The notes below the pieces were generated by a model. It did no database searches. It saw nothing but the letters and a program-made list of their open reading frames with translations, and had not been told where the DNA came from. From the NCBI GenBank assembly GCA_910588495.1, contig CAJUPU010000020.1:1-57388 (forward strand): a stretch of 57,388 nucleotides of DNA. Reading direction: 5' to 3'. Positions 42,266 through 50,743 of this stretch are shown here, in pieces; within the stretch, counting starts at the first letter, position 1, and every line of letters begins with the position of its first letter. Source of the DNA: an uncultured Oscillospiraceae bacterium (GTDB lineage Bacteria > Bacillota > Clostridia > Oscillospirales > Oscillospiraceae). Position numbers and translations under genes: made by a program.

Positions 42266-42970
42266 TCACCGGGCGGCGTCCACGAAGCTCTGGAAGATAT
42301 GCCTGCTGTGGTCGTCCTTCAAGCGGGAAAACTCCGGGTGCCACTGGACCGCCCAGACATAGCGCCGGTCCGCGGCCCACACCGCCTCCACCAGCCCGTC
42401 GGGCGCGTTCGCCATGGAGCGCAGCGCCGGGGCCAGATCCCGGATCCCCTGGTGGTGGCAGCTGTTGACCGAGATGGTGTCCCGGCCCAGCAGCTCCCGC
42501 AGGGGCGTGCCGGCGGGCAGCTCCACCGGATGGCTGGGGCTGTCGTAGGGCGGGTCCTGGTGATGGATGACCTCGGACGGTCTCTGGGCGGGGATGTCCT
42601 GGAACAGCGTCCCGCCCAGCATGACGTTGATGAACTGCAGTCCCCGGCAGATGCCAAGGACCGGCTTGTCCAGCTCCATGACCGCCGGGAACAGCAGCCG
42701 CTCCATGGCGTCCCGCTCCGGGCAGCGCTCCCCGCACAGGGGGAGGATCTCCTGGCCGTACAGCTCGGGGGACACGTCGTGCCCTCCGGTGAACAGAAAG
42801 CCGTCGCACAGCTGGGCGATCCGCCGGATGGCGGCCGGGTCGGCGGTCAGGGGGAGCATGATGGGCAGTCCCCCCGCGTCGGCGATCCCCTCCATATAGC
42901 CGGGCAGCATCCAATAGCTCTCTCGCTGGATATCGATCAGCGGGACGATCCCGATCTGGGGCATGTTCAT
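42266..42970 (-). CDS. Gamma-glutamyl-gamma-aminobutyrate hydrolase-family (class I amidotransferase, peptidase C26)
   Basis: A 234-residue cytoplasmic class I glutamine-amidotransferase-like hydrolase of the PuuD/C26 type. Catalytic nucleophile Cys lies in KPVLGICRGLQFIN, His and Glu in YVWAVQWHPEF, with family segments GGLPIMLPLT, CDGFLFTGGHDVSPELYG and VNSCHHQGI. Such enzymes hydrolyse gamma-glutamyl amides and peptides. It follows dppF by 19 nt, so the imported oligopeptides (perhaps gamma-glutamyl peptides) are its plausible substrate. ATG at 42970 follows AGGAGGG. Confidence 0.9.
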   Translation of the reverse strand: MNMPQIGIVPLIDIQRESYWMLPGYMEGIADAGGLPIMLPLTADPAAIRRIAQLCDGFLFTGGHDVSPELYGQEILPLCGERCPERDAMERLLFPAVMELDKPVLGICRGLQFINVMLGGTLFQDIPAQRPSEVIHHQDPPYDSPSHPVELPAGTPLRELLGRDTISVNSCHHQGIRDLAPALRSMANAPDGLVEAVWAADRRYVWAVQWHPEFSRLKDDHSRHIFQSFVDAAR

Positions 42971-42989
42971 GGCAAAAGCCCTCCTTTTG

Positions 42990-43910
42990 TCATTTCATCC
43001 AGCGCGCGACTTCCTCGTCGGTGCCCAGCACCGTGTGGGTGCCGCCCACCCGGTGCTCGGTCCCTTGGGCGTAGTCCACGCCGCTGGCGTTCTTGTCGTA
43101 GGCCACCGACTGGCGGCGCTTCTCCACCTCGGGGTTGGGGTGGGGGACGGCGGACAGCAGGCTCTTGGTGTAGGGGTGGATGGGGTGGGAGAAGATCTCA
43201 TCCGTGGTGCCGGTCTCCACCAGATAGCCCAGGTGGAGCACCCCGATGCGGTCGGAGATGTACTTCACCATGCTGAGGTCGTGGGCGATGAACAGGTAGG
43301 CGCATTTGGTCTCCTCCTGGATGTCCTTCATCAGGTTGACCACCTGGGCCTGGATGGACACGTCCAGGGCGGAGATGCACTCGTCGGCGATGATCAGCTT
43401 GGGGTCCATGATCAGCGCCCGGGCGATGCCCACCCGCTGGCGCTGGCCGCCGGAAAACTGGTGGGGATAGCGCTCGGCGTGGGCCGGGGACAGCCCTACC
43501 TTTTTCAGCATGGCGCCCACGGCCTGCTGCCGCTGGGCCGGGTCGGCATAGCGGCGGTGGATGTCCAGCCCCTCGCCGATGGTGTCCCCCACCTTTTTCC
43601 GGGGGTTCAGGGAGGACATGGGGTCCTGGAAGATCATCTGCATGTCCCGGCGGAGCATGGCCCGGGTGTCCTTGTCCAGCCTGCCGGAGATCTCCCGGCC
43701 CTGGAAGCGGATGCTGCCCGCCGTGGGGTCGTACAGGCGGATGACGCTGCGGCCGATGGTGGTCTTGCCCGAGCCGGACTCGCCCACCAGGCCGTAGGTC
43801 TCGCCGGAGTGGATCTCGAAGGAAACCCCGTTCACCGCCTTGACGGAGAACCTCCGGGAGATGGGGAAGTGCTGCTTCAGCCCCTCCACCTTCAATAACG
43901 CTTCGCTCAT
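42990..43910 (-). CDS. dppF: Oligopeptide/dipeptide ABC transporter ATP-binding protein (DppF/OppF type)
   Basis: A 306-residue ATPase: Walker A GLVGESGSGKTT, Q-loop MQMIFQDPMSSLNPRK, signature HQFSGGQRQRVGIARAL, Walker B KLIIADECISALDV and H-loop LFIAHDLSMVKYI. The oligopeptide-transporter C-terminal extension begins at HPIHPYTKSLLSAVPHPNP. The canonical Asp-Glu-Pro of Walker B reads Asp-Glu-Cys, as in other members. It overlaps dppD by 4 nt (ATGA). Confidence 0.94.
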   Translation of the reverse strand: MSEALLKVEGLKQHFPISRRFSVKAVNGVSFEIHSGETYGLVGESGSGKTTIGRSVIRLYDPTAGSIRFQGREISGRLDKDTRAMLRRDMQMIFQDPMSSLNPRKKVGDTIGEGLDIHRRYADPAQRQQAVGAMLKKVGLSPAHAERYPHQFSGGQRQRVGIARALIMDPKLIIADECISALDVSIQAQVVNLMKDIQEETKCAYLFIAHDLSMVKYISDRIGVLHLGYLVETGTTDEIFSHPIHPYTKSLLSAVPHPNPEVEKRRQSVAYDKNASGVDYAQGTEHRVGGTHTVLGTDEEVARWMK

Positions 43911-44992
43911 AGGTATTTCTCCGCCTCCTTTCTGGCCCGCTCCAGCCGGACCCGCAGCCCCTCGGGCAGCTCCGCCTGGGGGGCGTCCGGATGGAGCAGC
44001 CAGGTGGCCGCGTAGTGGGTGTCGGAGATCTTGAACAGCGGGGGCGCGGCCTTCTCGTCGATCGCCATGGCAAAGGCGTTGCGGGGGGTGAAGGCGTCGC
44101 CCGCCGGCTCGTGGAGCAGGCTGGGGGGACTGCCGGGGATGGAGTAGAGCCGGTGGTCGTCGGTGTCCAGGTCGGGCATGGCGGACAGCAGGCCCCAGGT
44201 GTAGGGGTGGGCGGGCTGGTAGAAGATCTCGTTGACGTTGCCCACCTCCACGATCTTCCCGGCGTACATGACGTTGACGTAATCGGCCACCTTGGCCACC
44301 ACCCCCAGGTCGTGGGTGATGTAGATGACGGACAGGCCCATGCGGTCCTGGACCTCCTTGATCAGCTCCAGGATCTTGGCCTGGATGGTCACGTCCAGGG
44401 CGGTGGTGGGCTCGTCGCAGATGAGGATGTCGGGGCCGCCCGACAGGGCGATGGCGATGACCACCCGCTGGCGCATCCCGCCGGACAGCTGGTGAGGGTA
44501 CTGCTTCATGCGCTTTTCCGCGTCGGTGATGCCCACCAGCTCCAAAAGCTCCACCGACCGCTTCCAGGCCTCCTGCGTAGAGATCCCCCGGTGGAGGAGC
44601 ATCCCCTCCATGATCTGCCGGCCGATCTGCATGGTGGGGTCCAGGGAGGTCATGGGGTCCTGGAACACCATGGCGATCCGGTTGCCGTTGATGGACTTTC
44701 TGAGCTGTTTTTTGGGCATCTGCAGCAGGTCCACCGTCTGCTCGGGGCCGTCCCCCTGGCTGTAGGTGTAGAGTACCCGGCCGCTGTTGACGGTGGCGTT
44801 GGCGTCCAGCAGGCCCACGGCGGCCTTCATGGTGACGGACTTGCCCGAGCCGGACTCGCCCACGATGGCCACGGTCTCCCCCTTCTGCAGGTCCAGGTCC
44901 ACCCCCCGGATGGCGTGGATGGAGCCGGCGTTGGTGCGGAAGGAGATGTCCAGATCCTTGATCTCCAGTATGGTCTTGTTTGCCACGGTCAT
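43907..44992 (-). CDS. dppD: Oligopeptide/dipeptide ABC transporter ATP-binding protein (DppD/OppD type)
   Basis: A 361-residue ATPase: Walker A AIVGESGSGKSVT, MVFQDPMTSLDPTMQIG, signature HQLSGGMRQRVVIAIAL, Walker B ILICDEPTTALDVT, H-loop VIYITHDLGVVAKVADY. The C-terminal oligopeptide domain has QPAHPYTWGLLSAMPDLD. It heterodimerises with DppF to power peptide import. ATG at 44992 follows AGGAGGGG and is 6 nt after dppC. Confidence 0.95.
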   Translation of the reverse strand: MTVANKTILEIKDLDISFRTNAGSIHAIRGVDLDLQKGETVAIVGESGSGKSVTMKAAVGLLDANATVNSGRVLYTYSQGDGPEQTVDLLQMPKKQLRKSINGNRIAMVFQDPMTSLDPTMQIGRQIMEGMLLHRGISTQEAWKRSVELLELVGITDAEKRMKQYPHQLSGGMRQRVVIAIALSGGPDILICDEPTTALDVTIQAKILELIKEVQDRMGLSVIYITHDLGVVAKVADYVNVMYAGKIVEVGNVNEIFYQPAHPYTWGLLSAMPDLDTDDHRLYSIPGSPPSLLHEPAGDAFTPRNAFAMAIDEKAAPPLFKISDTHYAATWLLHPDAPQAELPEGLRVRLERARKEAEKYL

Positions 44993-44998
44993 CCCCTC

Positions 44999-46006
44999 CT
45001 ACATGTCTTCCAGCTTGGGGGCCAGCGCCTCCCGGAAGCCGTCGCCGATGAAGTTGAAGCCCAGCATCAGAAGGGCCAGCACCGCGATGGGCGGGACGAT
45101 CTGATAGGGCAGGGTGGTGATGTTGTTGAAGCCGTCCTCGATCAGCGAGCCGATGGAGCACTGGGGCTTGACGATGCCCACGCCCACGAAGCTCAAAAAC
45201 GCCTCGGTGAAGATGGCGGTGGGGATGGAGAACATCACCTGGGTGATGATGGGGCCGATGGTGTTGGGCAGGATCTCCTTGAAGATGATGTGGAAGCTGC
45301 CCGCCCCCAGGGTCCGGCTGGCCAGCACGTACTCCTGTTCCTTCAGCTTGAGCATCTCGGCCCGGGAGATCTTGCTCATGCCGATCCACTCGGTGAGCAG
45401 CAGTGCCACGATCACCAGCGTCATCCCCTTGGGCATGAAGATGGCCAGCACCGACACGATCACCAGCCGGGGGATGGAATTGGCCACCTCCACGATGCGC
45501 TGCATGACGTTGTCGGCCATGCCGCCGAAAAAGCCGGAGATCAGGCCGTAGCTCATGCCCACGATCATGTCGATCACGATGGTGACGAAGGCGATCAGCA
45601 GGGAGATCCGCGCCCCCTGCCAGGTGCGGGTCCACAGGTCACGGCCCAGATCGTCGGTGCCGAAGAGGAAGGTGTGGTCCTGGAACAGCTCCACGTTCTG
45701 CCCGCTGCCCTGGAGGACGCCGGAGACCTGGGGCCCGATGCCCTTGGCCACGATCTGCTTGCCCTCGGCGCTGGTGACGGACACGATGTCGTCGTAGGCA
45801 TAGCCGTTCATGACGGGGCCGAAGGCGGCGAAGAACACCATGAGCACCACGATGATCAGCCCGGCCACCGCCCGCCTGTTCTTGAAAAAGCTGACGGCCA
45901 CGCCCTTCCAATAGCCCTGGGAGGCGAAGTTCTGGTCGGTGGCGATGTCCCGGCCGGCCAGGAATTCGAAGTCGCCCTTGACGGGCACATATGGCGTATG
46001 GTTCAT
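44999..46006 (-). CDS. dppC: Oligopeptide ABC transporter permease (DppC/OppC type)
   Basis: A 335-residue inner-membrane permease. It has a cytoplasmic N-terminus, then TM1 (AVAGLIIVVLMVFFAAFGPV), a long extracytoplasmic loop, FGTDDLGRDLWTRTWQGARI (the typical OppC entry motif), the EAA loop LTEWIGMSKISRAEMLKLKE and the SFVGVGIVKPQCSIG segment. Overlaps dppB by 4 nt (ATGA). Confidence 0.94.
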   Translation of the reverse strand: MNHTPYVPVKGDFEFLAGRDIATDQNFASQGYWKGVAVSFFKNRRAVAGLIIVVLMVFFAAFGPVMNGYAYDDIVSVTSAEGKQIVAKGIGPQVSGVLQGSGQNVELFQDHTFLFGTDDLGRDLWTRTWQGARISLLIAFVTIVIDMIVGMSYGLISGFFGGMADNVMQRIVEVANSIPRLVIVSVLAIFMPKGMTLVIVALLLTEWIGMSKISRAEMLKLKEQEYVLASRTLGAGSFHIIFKEILPNTIGPIITQVMFSIPTAIFTEAFLSFVGVGIVKPQCSIGSLIEDGFNNITTLPYQIVPPIAVLALLMLGFNFIGDGFREALAPKLEDM

Positions 46007-46950
46007 GAGCCGCCCTCCTTTGCCGAGACACGGATGCGGGGATCCAGCACGCCGTAGAGCAGGTCTACCACCAGCATGATCCCGATATACAAGGCCGAAT
46101 ACAAGATCCCCAGGGCCAGCACGTAGTTGTAGTCCACGCCCTGGCCGGTGATGGCGTCCACCATGAGCTTGCCGATGCCGTTGATGCCGTAGATCTTTTC
46201 CACCACCAGGGCGCCGGTGAGCAGGTCCACCACCAGGGGGGCCAGCACCGTCACGATGGGCACCAGGGCGTTGCGCAGCACGTGCCGCCGCACCAGCGTG
46301 GCGCCGTACAGCCCCTTGCTCTCCGCCAGGCGGACGTAGTCGCTGTCCATGACCTCCACCATCTCATTACGGGTGAACCGGGCCACCGTGGACATGGTGA
46401 ACAGGCTCAGGGACAGGGAGGGGATGACGGAGGAGAACAAGAACCGGTTGGCGTCGAAGAAGTAGGGGAAGAAGGGGATCTTGAAGGAGAAGAAGTATTG
46501 CAGGAAGATCAGGAACACGTAGGAGGGCACGCACACCCCGATGATGGAGAACACGGTGCAGAAGCCGTCCAGGAACTTCCCCCGGTTGAGGGCGGCCACG
46601 ATCCCCAGCAGCAGCCCCACCAGGGTGCCCGCCAGGATGGCGATGCCGCCGATCCGGAAGGAGTTGGAGATGGCGGCGCCCAGCACCGTCTTGATGGGCG
46701 CGCCGTTGTAGAGGGAGGTGCCCCTGCCGAAGTCCCCCCGGAGGAGGTTGGACATGTACCGGGCGAACTGGACCAGGATGGGATCGTCCAGCCCCATCTC
46801 CGCCCGCTTGGCGGCGATGGCCTCCGCGCTCATCCGCTCCGAGGGGAAGGGATTGCCGGGCATGATGCGCACCATCACGAAGAGCAGGAACACGATGACC
46901 AGCAGGGTGAGCAGGGCCATCCCCACCCGTTTCAATGTGTATTTTAGCAT
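46003..46950 (-). CDS. dppB: Oligopeptide ABC transporter permease (DppB/OppB type)
   Basis: A 315-residue permease partner of DppC. It begins MLKYTLKRVGMALLTLLVIV, then the MPGNPF motif, YMSNLLRGDFGRGTSL, the helical core with GIVAALNRGKFLDG, and the EAA loop FTRNEMVEVMDSDYVRLAES followed by KGLYGATLVRRHVLRNALVP. ATG at 46950 gives GGGGG a normal spacing; an ATG at 46956 is too close. It begins only 20 nt after repeat copy 3, which lies between it and dppA. Confidence 0.94.
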   Translation of the reverse strand: MLKYTLKRVGMALLTLLVIVFLLFVMVRIMPGNPFPSERMSAEAIAAKRAEMGLDDPILVQFARYMSNLLRGDFGRGTSLYNGAPIKTVLGAAISNSFRIGGIAILAGTLVGLLLGIVAALNRGKFLDGFCTVFSIIGVCVPSYVFLIFLQYFFSFKIPFFPYFFDANRFLFSSVIPSLSLSLFTMSTVARFTRNEMVEVMDSDYVRLAESKGLYGATLVRRHVLRNALVPIVTVLAPLVVDLLTGALVVEKIYGINGIGKLMVDAITGQGVDYNYVLALGILYSALYIGIMLVVDLLYGVLDPRIRVSAKEGGS

Positions 46951-46969
46951 AAGCATACCCCCACTTTGA

Positions 46970-47134
46970 TAGGGCTCGTTTGAAAATTGCCAACAAGCCC
47001 AAACGACAGGTCTTTTCCCGCCATACGTCGTTGATCTGACTTGAAATACACAAAGTATTTCTGCGTCAGATCGCCTTGTCTGGCGAAAAGATCCCTTGCC
47101 GCTGGGCACATCGTCAATTTTCAAACAGCGCCTA
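46970..47134 (-). repeat. Structured palindromic repeat, copy 3
   Basis: A 165-bp element between dppA and dppB. In the minus-strand sense the outer arms are TAGGCGCTGTTTGAAAATTG (47134-47115) and its near-complement (46989-46970). The inner stem is GATCTGAC (47072-47065) with GTCAGATC (47040-47033), around CGCAGAAATACTTTGTGTAT-like loop sequence. The conserved GGGAAAAGACC motif follows. Stem sequences differ from copies 1 and 2 but remain paired. Inverted in the window, yet in the same sense as its host operon. Confidence 0.85.
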
Positions 47135-47136
47135 GT

Positions 47137-47176
47137 CAAGAAACATCAAAACAAAATTTTATTTGAATGTTTCTTG
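47137..47176 (-). terminator. AT-rich hairpin downstream of dppA
   Basis: CAAGAAACAT (47137-47146) pairs with ATGTTTCTTG (47167-47176), and the interior continues TCAAA with TTTGA. It lies directly beside repeat copy 3. Possibly an mRNA-stability hairpin. Confidence 0.5.
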
Positions 47177-47220
47177 GCTATAGCTATAGATGAGTTGGAT
47201 CGGGAGCCGGGGAAAGGATG

Positions 47221-47254
47221 GGGGAGCGGCTCTTCCAAAAAAGGGCCGCTCCCC
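47221..47254 (-). terminator. Hairpin directly after dppA
   Basis: GGGGAGCGGC (47221-47230) pairs with GCCGCTCCCC (47245-47254), 21 nt past the dppA stop, with T-rich loop but no trailing T-run. Probably an attenuating or stabilising hairpin that favours binding-protein expression over dppBCDF. Confidence 0.6.
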
Positions 47255-47274
47255 ACAGATCCCATTGTTTGGCG

Positions 47275-48978
47275 TCAGCCCATCGAGGCGGACTTATAGG
47301 TCCGGTTGATGGCCACGGGGTGGAAGTGGACTCCGGTCAGGCCGGGGACCAGGAGGTTGGCGTTGGCCTTGGTGTACAGCGGGGCGATCACGGCCTCCTT
47401 CATCACCAGCTCCTCGGCGTCGTACAAAGCGGCCCAGCGGGCGTCGTAGTCGGTGACGTAGGCGCCGGTGGTGCAGTCGGCGATGATCTTGTCGTACTCA
47501 GCGTTGGACCAGAAGCCGTAGTTGTTGGCGTTGTTGGTCACCCACATGCCCATGTAGGTCATGGGGTCGGCGTAGTCGGGGCCCCAGCGGGTGAGGGCGA
47601 TGTCGAAGTCGTCGTTCTGCATCTTGTCCAGGCGCTCGGCCTTGGTCATGGGCTGGAGCTCCAGGGTGACGCCGGGGAGGTTCTCCTCCACCTGGCTCTT
47701 GATGGCCTGGGCCACCTTGACGGGCACGTCGCCCTGGTTGTTTTCATAGATCATGGTGAAGGTGAAGCTGTCCACGCCCAGCTCGGACTTGGCGGCCTCC
47801 AGGAAGCCCTGGGCCTTGTCCACGTCGTAGCCGCACCATTCGGAGAACTTGGTCTGGTCGGCGGAGAAGTCCTCGCCGGTGGTGGTGCTGGCGGCGAACT
47901 GGGGCGGCACGGCGGTGTAGGTGGGCAGGGAGCCGTCCATGACATAGTTGTCCACCAGGCTCTCACGGTCGATGGCGTTAGAGATGGCCAGGCGCAGGTT
48001 GGCGTTGGCCAGCATACCGCCCTGGGCGTTCTTCTCGGTCTGGCTGAAGGTGAGATACCACAGATAGCCGCCGCCGATGACCTGAAGCTTGTCGGACAGC
48101 TCAGGGTCCTGCTCGGCGCTGGCCACCTGGCTGCCGGTGATGCTCACCAGGTCCAGGGTGCCGCTCTTGAAGGCGGTCAGAGCGTTGTCGGAAGAACCCA
48201 CCACCTGGTAGTTGATGCCGGGCAGGGCGATCCGGTCGGCGTCCCAGTAGTCGGGGTTCTTCTTCAGGGTGAGGTTGGCGGTGCCGGGGGTATAGCTCTC
48301 CAGCAGGAAGGCGCCGTTGGACAGGAAGGTGTCGGGGCTGGTGCCGTAGGTGCCCTCCTCCAGGCCGGAGTAGAACGCCTCATTGATGGGGTAGAAGGTG
48401 GCGAAGTACATCAGGGCGGGAAAGAAGGACACGGGCACGTCCAGCTCCACCACCAGGGTCTTGTCGTCCTTGGCGGTGACGCCCAGGGTCTCGGGGGCGG
48501 CCTCGCCGGAGATGACGGCGTCGGCGTTCTTGATGCAGCCCACGCCGCTGCCGAACATGTAGTTATACTCCGCGTTGATCTGGCAGCCCAGGCGCCAGGC
48601 GAACACGAAGTCGTTGGCGGTGACGGGGGTGCCGTTGGCCCACTTGGCGTCCCGCAGGTGGAAGGTGTAGGTCTTGCCGTCGTCGGACAGGTCGTAGCTC
48701 TCGGCGATGGCGGGAACGGCGGCGCCGTCGCCGTCCATCTGCATCAGGCCGTCGATGCAGCCGGCGATGACCTCGAAGGAGTCGCCGTCGGTGGCATAGT
48801 TGGTGTCAAGGGACATGACGTTGGTGCCCAGCATGACGTTCAGGTACTTGCCGCCGTCCTGGCTGGGGGCGCCGCTGGCGGTGGAACCGGAGTCTGAATC
48901 GGCGGGCCCATCGCTGCCGCAGGCCGCCAGGCTGAACAGCATCAGCGCCGCCAGCAGCATGGCTAAGGTCTTTTTCAT
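47275..48978 (-). CDS. dppA: Oligopeptide-binding lipoprotein
   Basis: A 567-residue extracellular peptide-binding protein (SBP family 5). Lipobox FSLAACGS and a Ser/Gly/Asp linker precede the fold: MLGTNVMSLDTNYATDGDSF, GKTYTFHLRDAKWANGTPVT (the family signature), NDFVFAWR, FYPINEAFY, NGAFLLESYTPG, LKKNPDYWD and YGFWSNAEYDKIIADC. First gene of dppABCDF-hydrolase. The full length and OppA-like domain order suggest oligopeptides. Many peptide-binding loops are Asn/Asp/Tyr rich, but specificity cannot be read out. Confidence 0.94.
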   Translation of the reverse strand: MKKTLAMLLAALMLFSLAACGSDGPADSDSGSTASGAPSQDGGKYLNVMLGTNVMSLDTNYATDGDSFEVIAGCIDGLMQMDGDGAAVPAIAESYDLSDDGKTYTFHLRDAKWANGTPVTANDFVFAWRLGCQINAEYNYMFGSGVGCIKNADAVISGEAAPETLGVTAKDDKTLVVELDVPVSFFPALMYFATFYPINEAFYSGLEEGTYGTSPDTFLSNGAFLLESYTPGTANLTLKKNPDYWDADRIALPGINYQVVGSSDNALTAFKSGTLDLVSITGSQVASAEQDPELSDKLQVIGGGYLWYLTFSQTEKNAQGGMLANANLRLAISNAIDRESLVDNYVMDGSLPTYTAVPPQFAASTTTGEDFSADQTKFSEWCGYDVDKAQGFLEAAKSELGVDSFTFTMIYENNQGDVPVKVAQAIKSQVEENLPGVTLELQPMTKAERLDKMQNDDFDIALTRWGPDYADPMTYMGMWVTNNANNYGFWSNAEYDKIIADCTTGAYVTDYDARWAALYDAEELVMKEAVIAPLYTKANANLLVPGLTGVHFHPVAINRTYKSASMG

Positions 48979-49039
48979 TTGCTCTCAATCCTTTCTGCTT
49001 TGACGCTTTAGACAAACAGCATATTAAAGCGCTGCAAGC

Positions 49040-49068
49040 ATCATACCACGATCTTGCATTTTTGGCAA
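49040..49068 (-). promoter_or_regulatory. dppA operon promoter
   Basis: On the minus strand TTGCCA (49068-49063), 17-nt spacer, TATGAT (49045-49040), 62 nt upstream of dppA. A good constitutive-type match. Confidence 0.65.
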
Positions 49069-49204
49069 CCGCAAAAAATGTCCGATATGGAAAAATACTT
49101 GAGATCTCCTGTAGAGATTGCGTCCAGATCGACGGATCTCCGGGGTCCGCGCCGCAAGAGCCCCTGCGAAAAAATGCATATGGAGACGGACGGCGCAGCG
49201 GTCC

Positions 49205-49233
49205 TTGCGCGGGAGGACCTTTTGTGTTATCAT
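49205..49233 (+). promoter_or_regulatory. Promoter of the PD-(D/E)XK-like gene
   Basis: TTGCGC (49205-49210), 17-nt spacer, TATCAT (49228-49233), 51 nt before the start codon. Other sequence in 48979-49283 shows no further feature. Confidence 0.45.
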
Positions 49234-49283
49234 AAAAATGGAAAAAATGCCCGACCAAAGGGCCGGATCGAGGAGGATGTGTG

Positions 49284-49964
49284 ATGATCGAGGAGGATCG
49301 CATGGTGGAGAGCCGCAGAAACGCCGATATGTCCGCGGAAGGTCAGCTGGGGATCTTCCTCGATGCCTATCTGTACCCGTCCCTGTTCCAGACCGGCCGT
49401 TTTTCGAGCATCCAGCGGATCGGCGATGTCGAGGAGCAGATGGCTGGGGTAGATGTGAGATTCACCGGGAAGGACGGAGCCGTCTACTGTGTGGATGAGA
49501 AAGCCCAGCTCTACTATCTCAACAAAGCGCTGCCCACCTTTGCCTTCGAGGTCCAATACCTGGGCGAGGGAGGGGTGAGCTGCGGATGGCTGTGCAGCGG
49601 CCGGCTCAAAACGGACCTGTACCTGCTCATCTGGCCCTTCGCGCTCCAGGATAGCCCCAGCAAGATCCACTGGGACCAGTTCACAAAGGCGGACTGCCTG
49701 CTGGTGGAGAGACGCAAGGTCCTCTCCCTGCTGGGCCGGGAGGGGATGAGCGTGGAGCGGATGGCCCGGGACGCCGCGCAGATCCGCAGGGAAGGCCGCG
49801 TCGGCAAAGTGCCCATCAAAGGCGTCAAAGGGATCTATTACTACGCGTCCGACCGGAAAAAATACCGGGAAGCGCCCATCAATGTCATCATCGCAAGGGG
49901 ACGGCTGGATAAGATCGCGCAGCGGCGGTATATCGTGACAAAGGAAGGGGTGGAGGTTCGATAG
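49284..49964 (+). CDS. Hypothetical protein with a possible PD-(D/E)XK nuclease-like core
   Basis: A 226-residue protein with no signal peptide or membrane segment. The N-terminal half reads IQRIGDVEEQMAGVDVRFTG followed by AVYCVDEKAQLYYLN. An Asp at the end of a strand (GVDV), then a beta-hairpin and D-E-K in the next strand, is the spacing of a PD-(D/E)XK endonuclease active site. Later come LYLLIWPFAL and a basic C-terminal region (RREGRVGKVPIKGVKGIYYY). I do not recognise a named family. It starts with ATG at 49284 behind GGAGG and stands alone between two intergenic regions, with no methylase or partner nearby. Confidence 0.6.
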   Translation: MIEEDRMVESRRNADMSAEGQLGIFLDAYLYPSLFQTGRFSSIQRIGDVEEQMAGVDVRFTGKDGAVYCVDEKAQLYYLNKALPTFAFEVQYLGEGGVSCGWLCSGRLKTDLYLLIWPFALQDSPSKIHWDQFTKADCLLVERRKVLSLLGREGMSVERMARDAAQIRREGRVGKVPIKGVKGIYYYASDRKKYREAPINVIIARGRLDKIAQRRYIVTKEGVEVR

Positions 49965-50021
49965 GAACGGCGGCAAAGGCGAGAGATGGGGAAACGGGCG
50001 TGCCGCCACCTCCGATCGATC

Positions 50022-50058
50022 CCGGCGCCCGCGGCTTCTCATAAAGCCGCGGCGCCGG
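50022..50058 (+). terminator. Hairpin after the PD-(D/E)XK-like gene
   Basis: CCGGCGC-C-CGCGGCTT (50022-50037) pairs with AAGCCGCGGCGCCGG (50044-50058) with one bulged base. No T-run. Nothing else recognisable lies in 49965-50186. Confidence 0.55.
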
Positions 50059-50186
50059 ATACGGCGCTTCCCCCGTCAAAGATCCGCGTGGTTTCCCGAT
50101 GTCTCTCGCGCCGGGAAGGCCCGGCGGTCCTTTCGCAAAAGATCCGCTGTATCCTTTGAGCTGCTGCCAAATTTTATATGTTTCGC

Positions 50187-50215
50187 TTGAAATTGGCGGA
50201 GATCTCCGCTATACT
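50187..50215 (+). promoter_or_regulatory. bcp promoter with palindrome in the spacer
   Basis: TTGAAA (50187-50192), 17-nt spacer, TATACT (50210-50215). The spacer ends with the perfect palindrome GCGGAGATCTCCGC (50196-50209), ideally placed for a repressor to occlude RNA polymerase. Confidence 0.65.
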
Positions 50216-50263
50216 GCTGAACAGATGTGGTCCTTTCACAATTTTTTACGGAGGCTGAAACGT

Positions 50264-50743
50264 ATGGAGACAAACAAGCTGCTGGAGGCCGGCGCGAAAG
50301 CGCCCCAGTTCACCCTGCCGGATGCGGAGGGAGACCTTGTGTCCCTGGCGGACTTCGCCGGGAAAAAGGTGGTGCTGTACTTCTACCCCCGGGACAACAC
50401 CCCCGGCTGCACCCGGCAGGCCTGCGCCTTCGCCGGGGCCTTTGAGGAGTTCAAACAGATCGGCGCGGTGGTCATTGGGATCAGCAAGGACTCCGCAGCG
50501 TCCCACAAGAAGTTCGCGGAAAAGCACGGCCTGCCGTTCCTTCTGCTCTCCGACCCGGAGCTGGCCGCCATCCAGGCCTACGGCGTATGGCAGGAGAAAA
50601 AGAACTACGGTAAGGTGAGCATGGGGGTGGTGCGTTCCACCTTCATCATCGACGAGAACGGCGTCGTCGAGAAGGTCATGCCCAAGGTGAAGCCGGACAC
50701 CAACGCGGCGGAGGTCCTGGCCTATCTCAAGGGGGACAACTGA
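50264..50743 (+). CDS. bcp: Thioredoxin-dependent peroxiredoxin (Bcp/PrxQ type)
   Basis: Reduces hydrogen peroxide and organic hydroperoxides with electrons from thioredoxin. The 159-residue protein has the peroxidatic Cys49 in YPRDNTPGCTRQACAF and the PrxQ-type resolving Cys54 five residues later, then VIGISKDSAASHKKFAEKHG and RSTFIIDENGVVEKV. GGAGG precedes the ATG. The stop codon's last base is the first base of repeat copy 2. The convergent yaaA gene next door also protects against peroxide, so the two form an oxidative-stress pair. Confidence 0.95.
   Translation: METNKLLEAGAKAPQFTLPDAEGDLVSLADFAGKKVVLYFYPRDNTPGCTRQACAFAGAFEEFKQIGAVVIGISKDSAASHKKFAEKHGLPFLLLSDPELAAIQAYGVWQEKKNYGKVSMGVVRSTFIIDENGVVEKVMPKVKPDTNAAEVLAYLKGDN

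Noticed and set aside
42990..45635. An apparent 881-codon minus-strand gene spanning dppC, dppD and dppF
   Set aside because: Only its last 306 codons (dppF) match a protein family. The upstream part is an out-of-frame reading of dppC and dppD, which have their own starts and ribosome sites.
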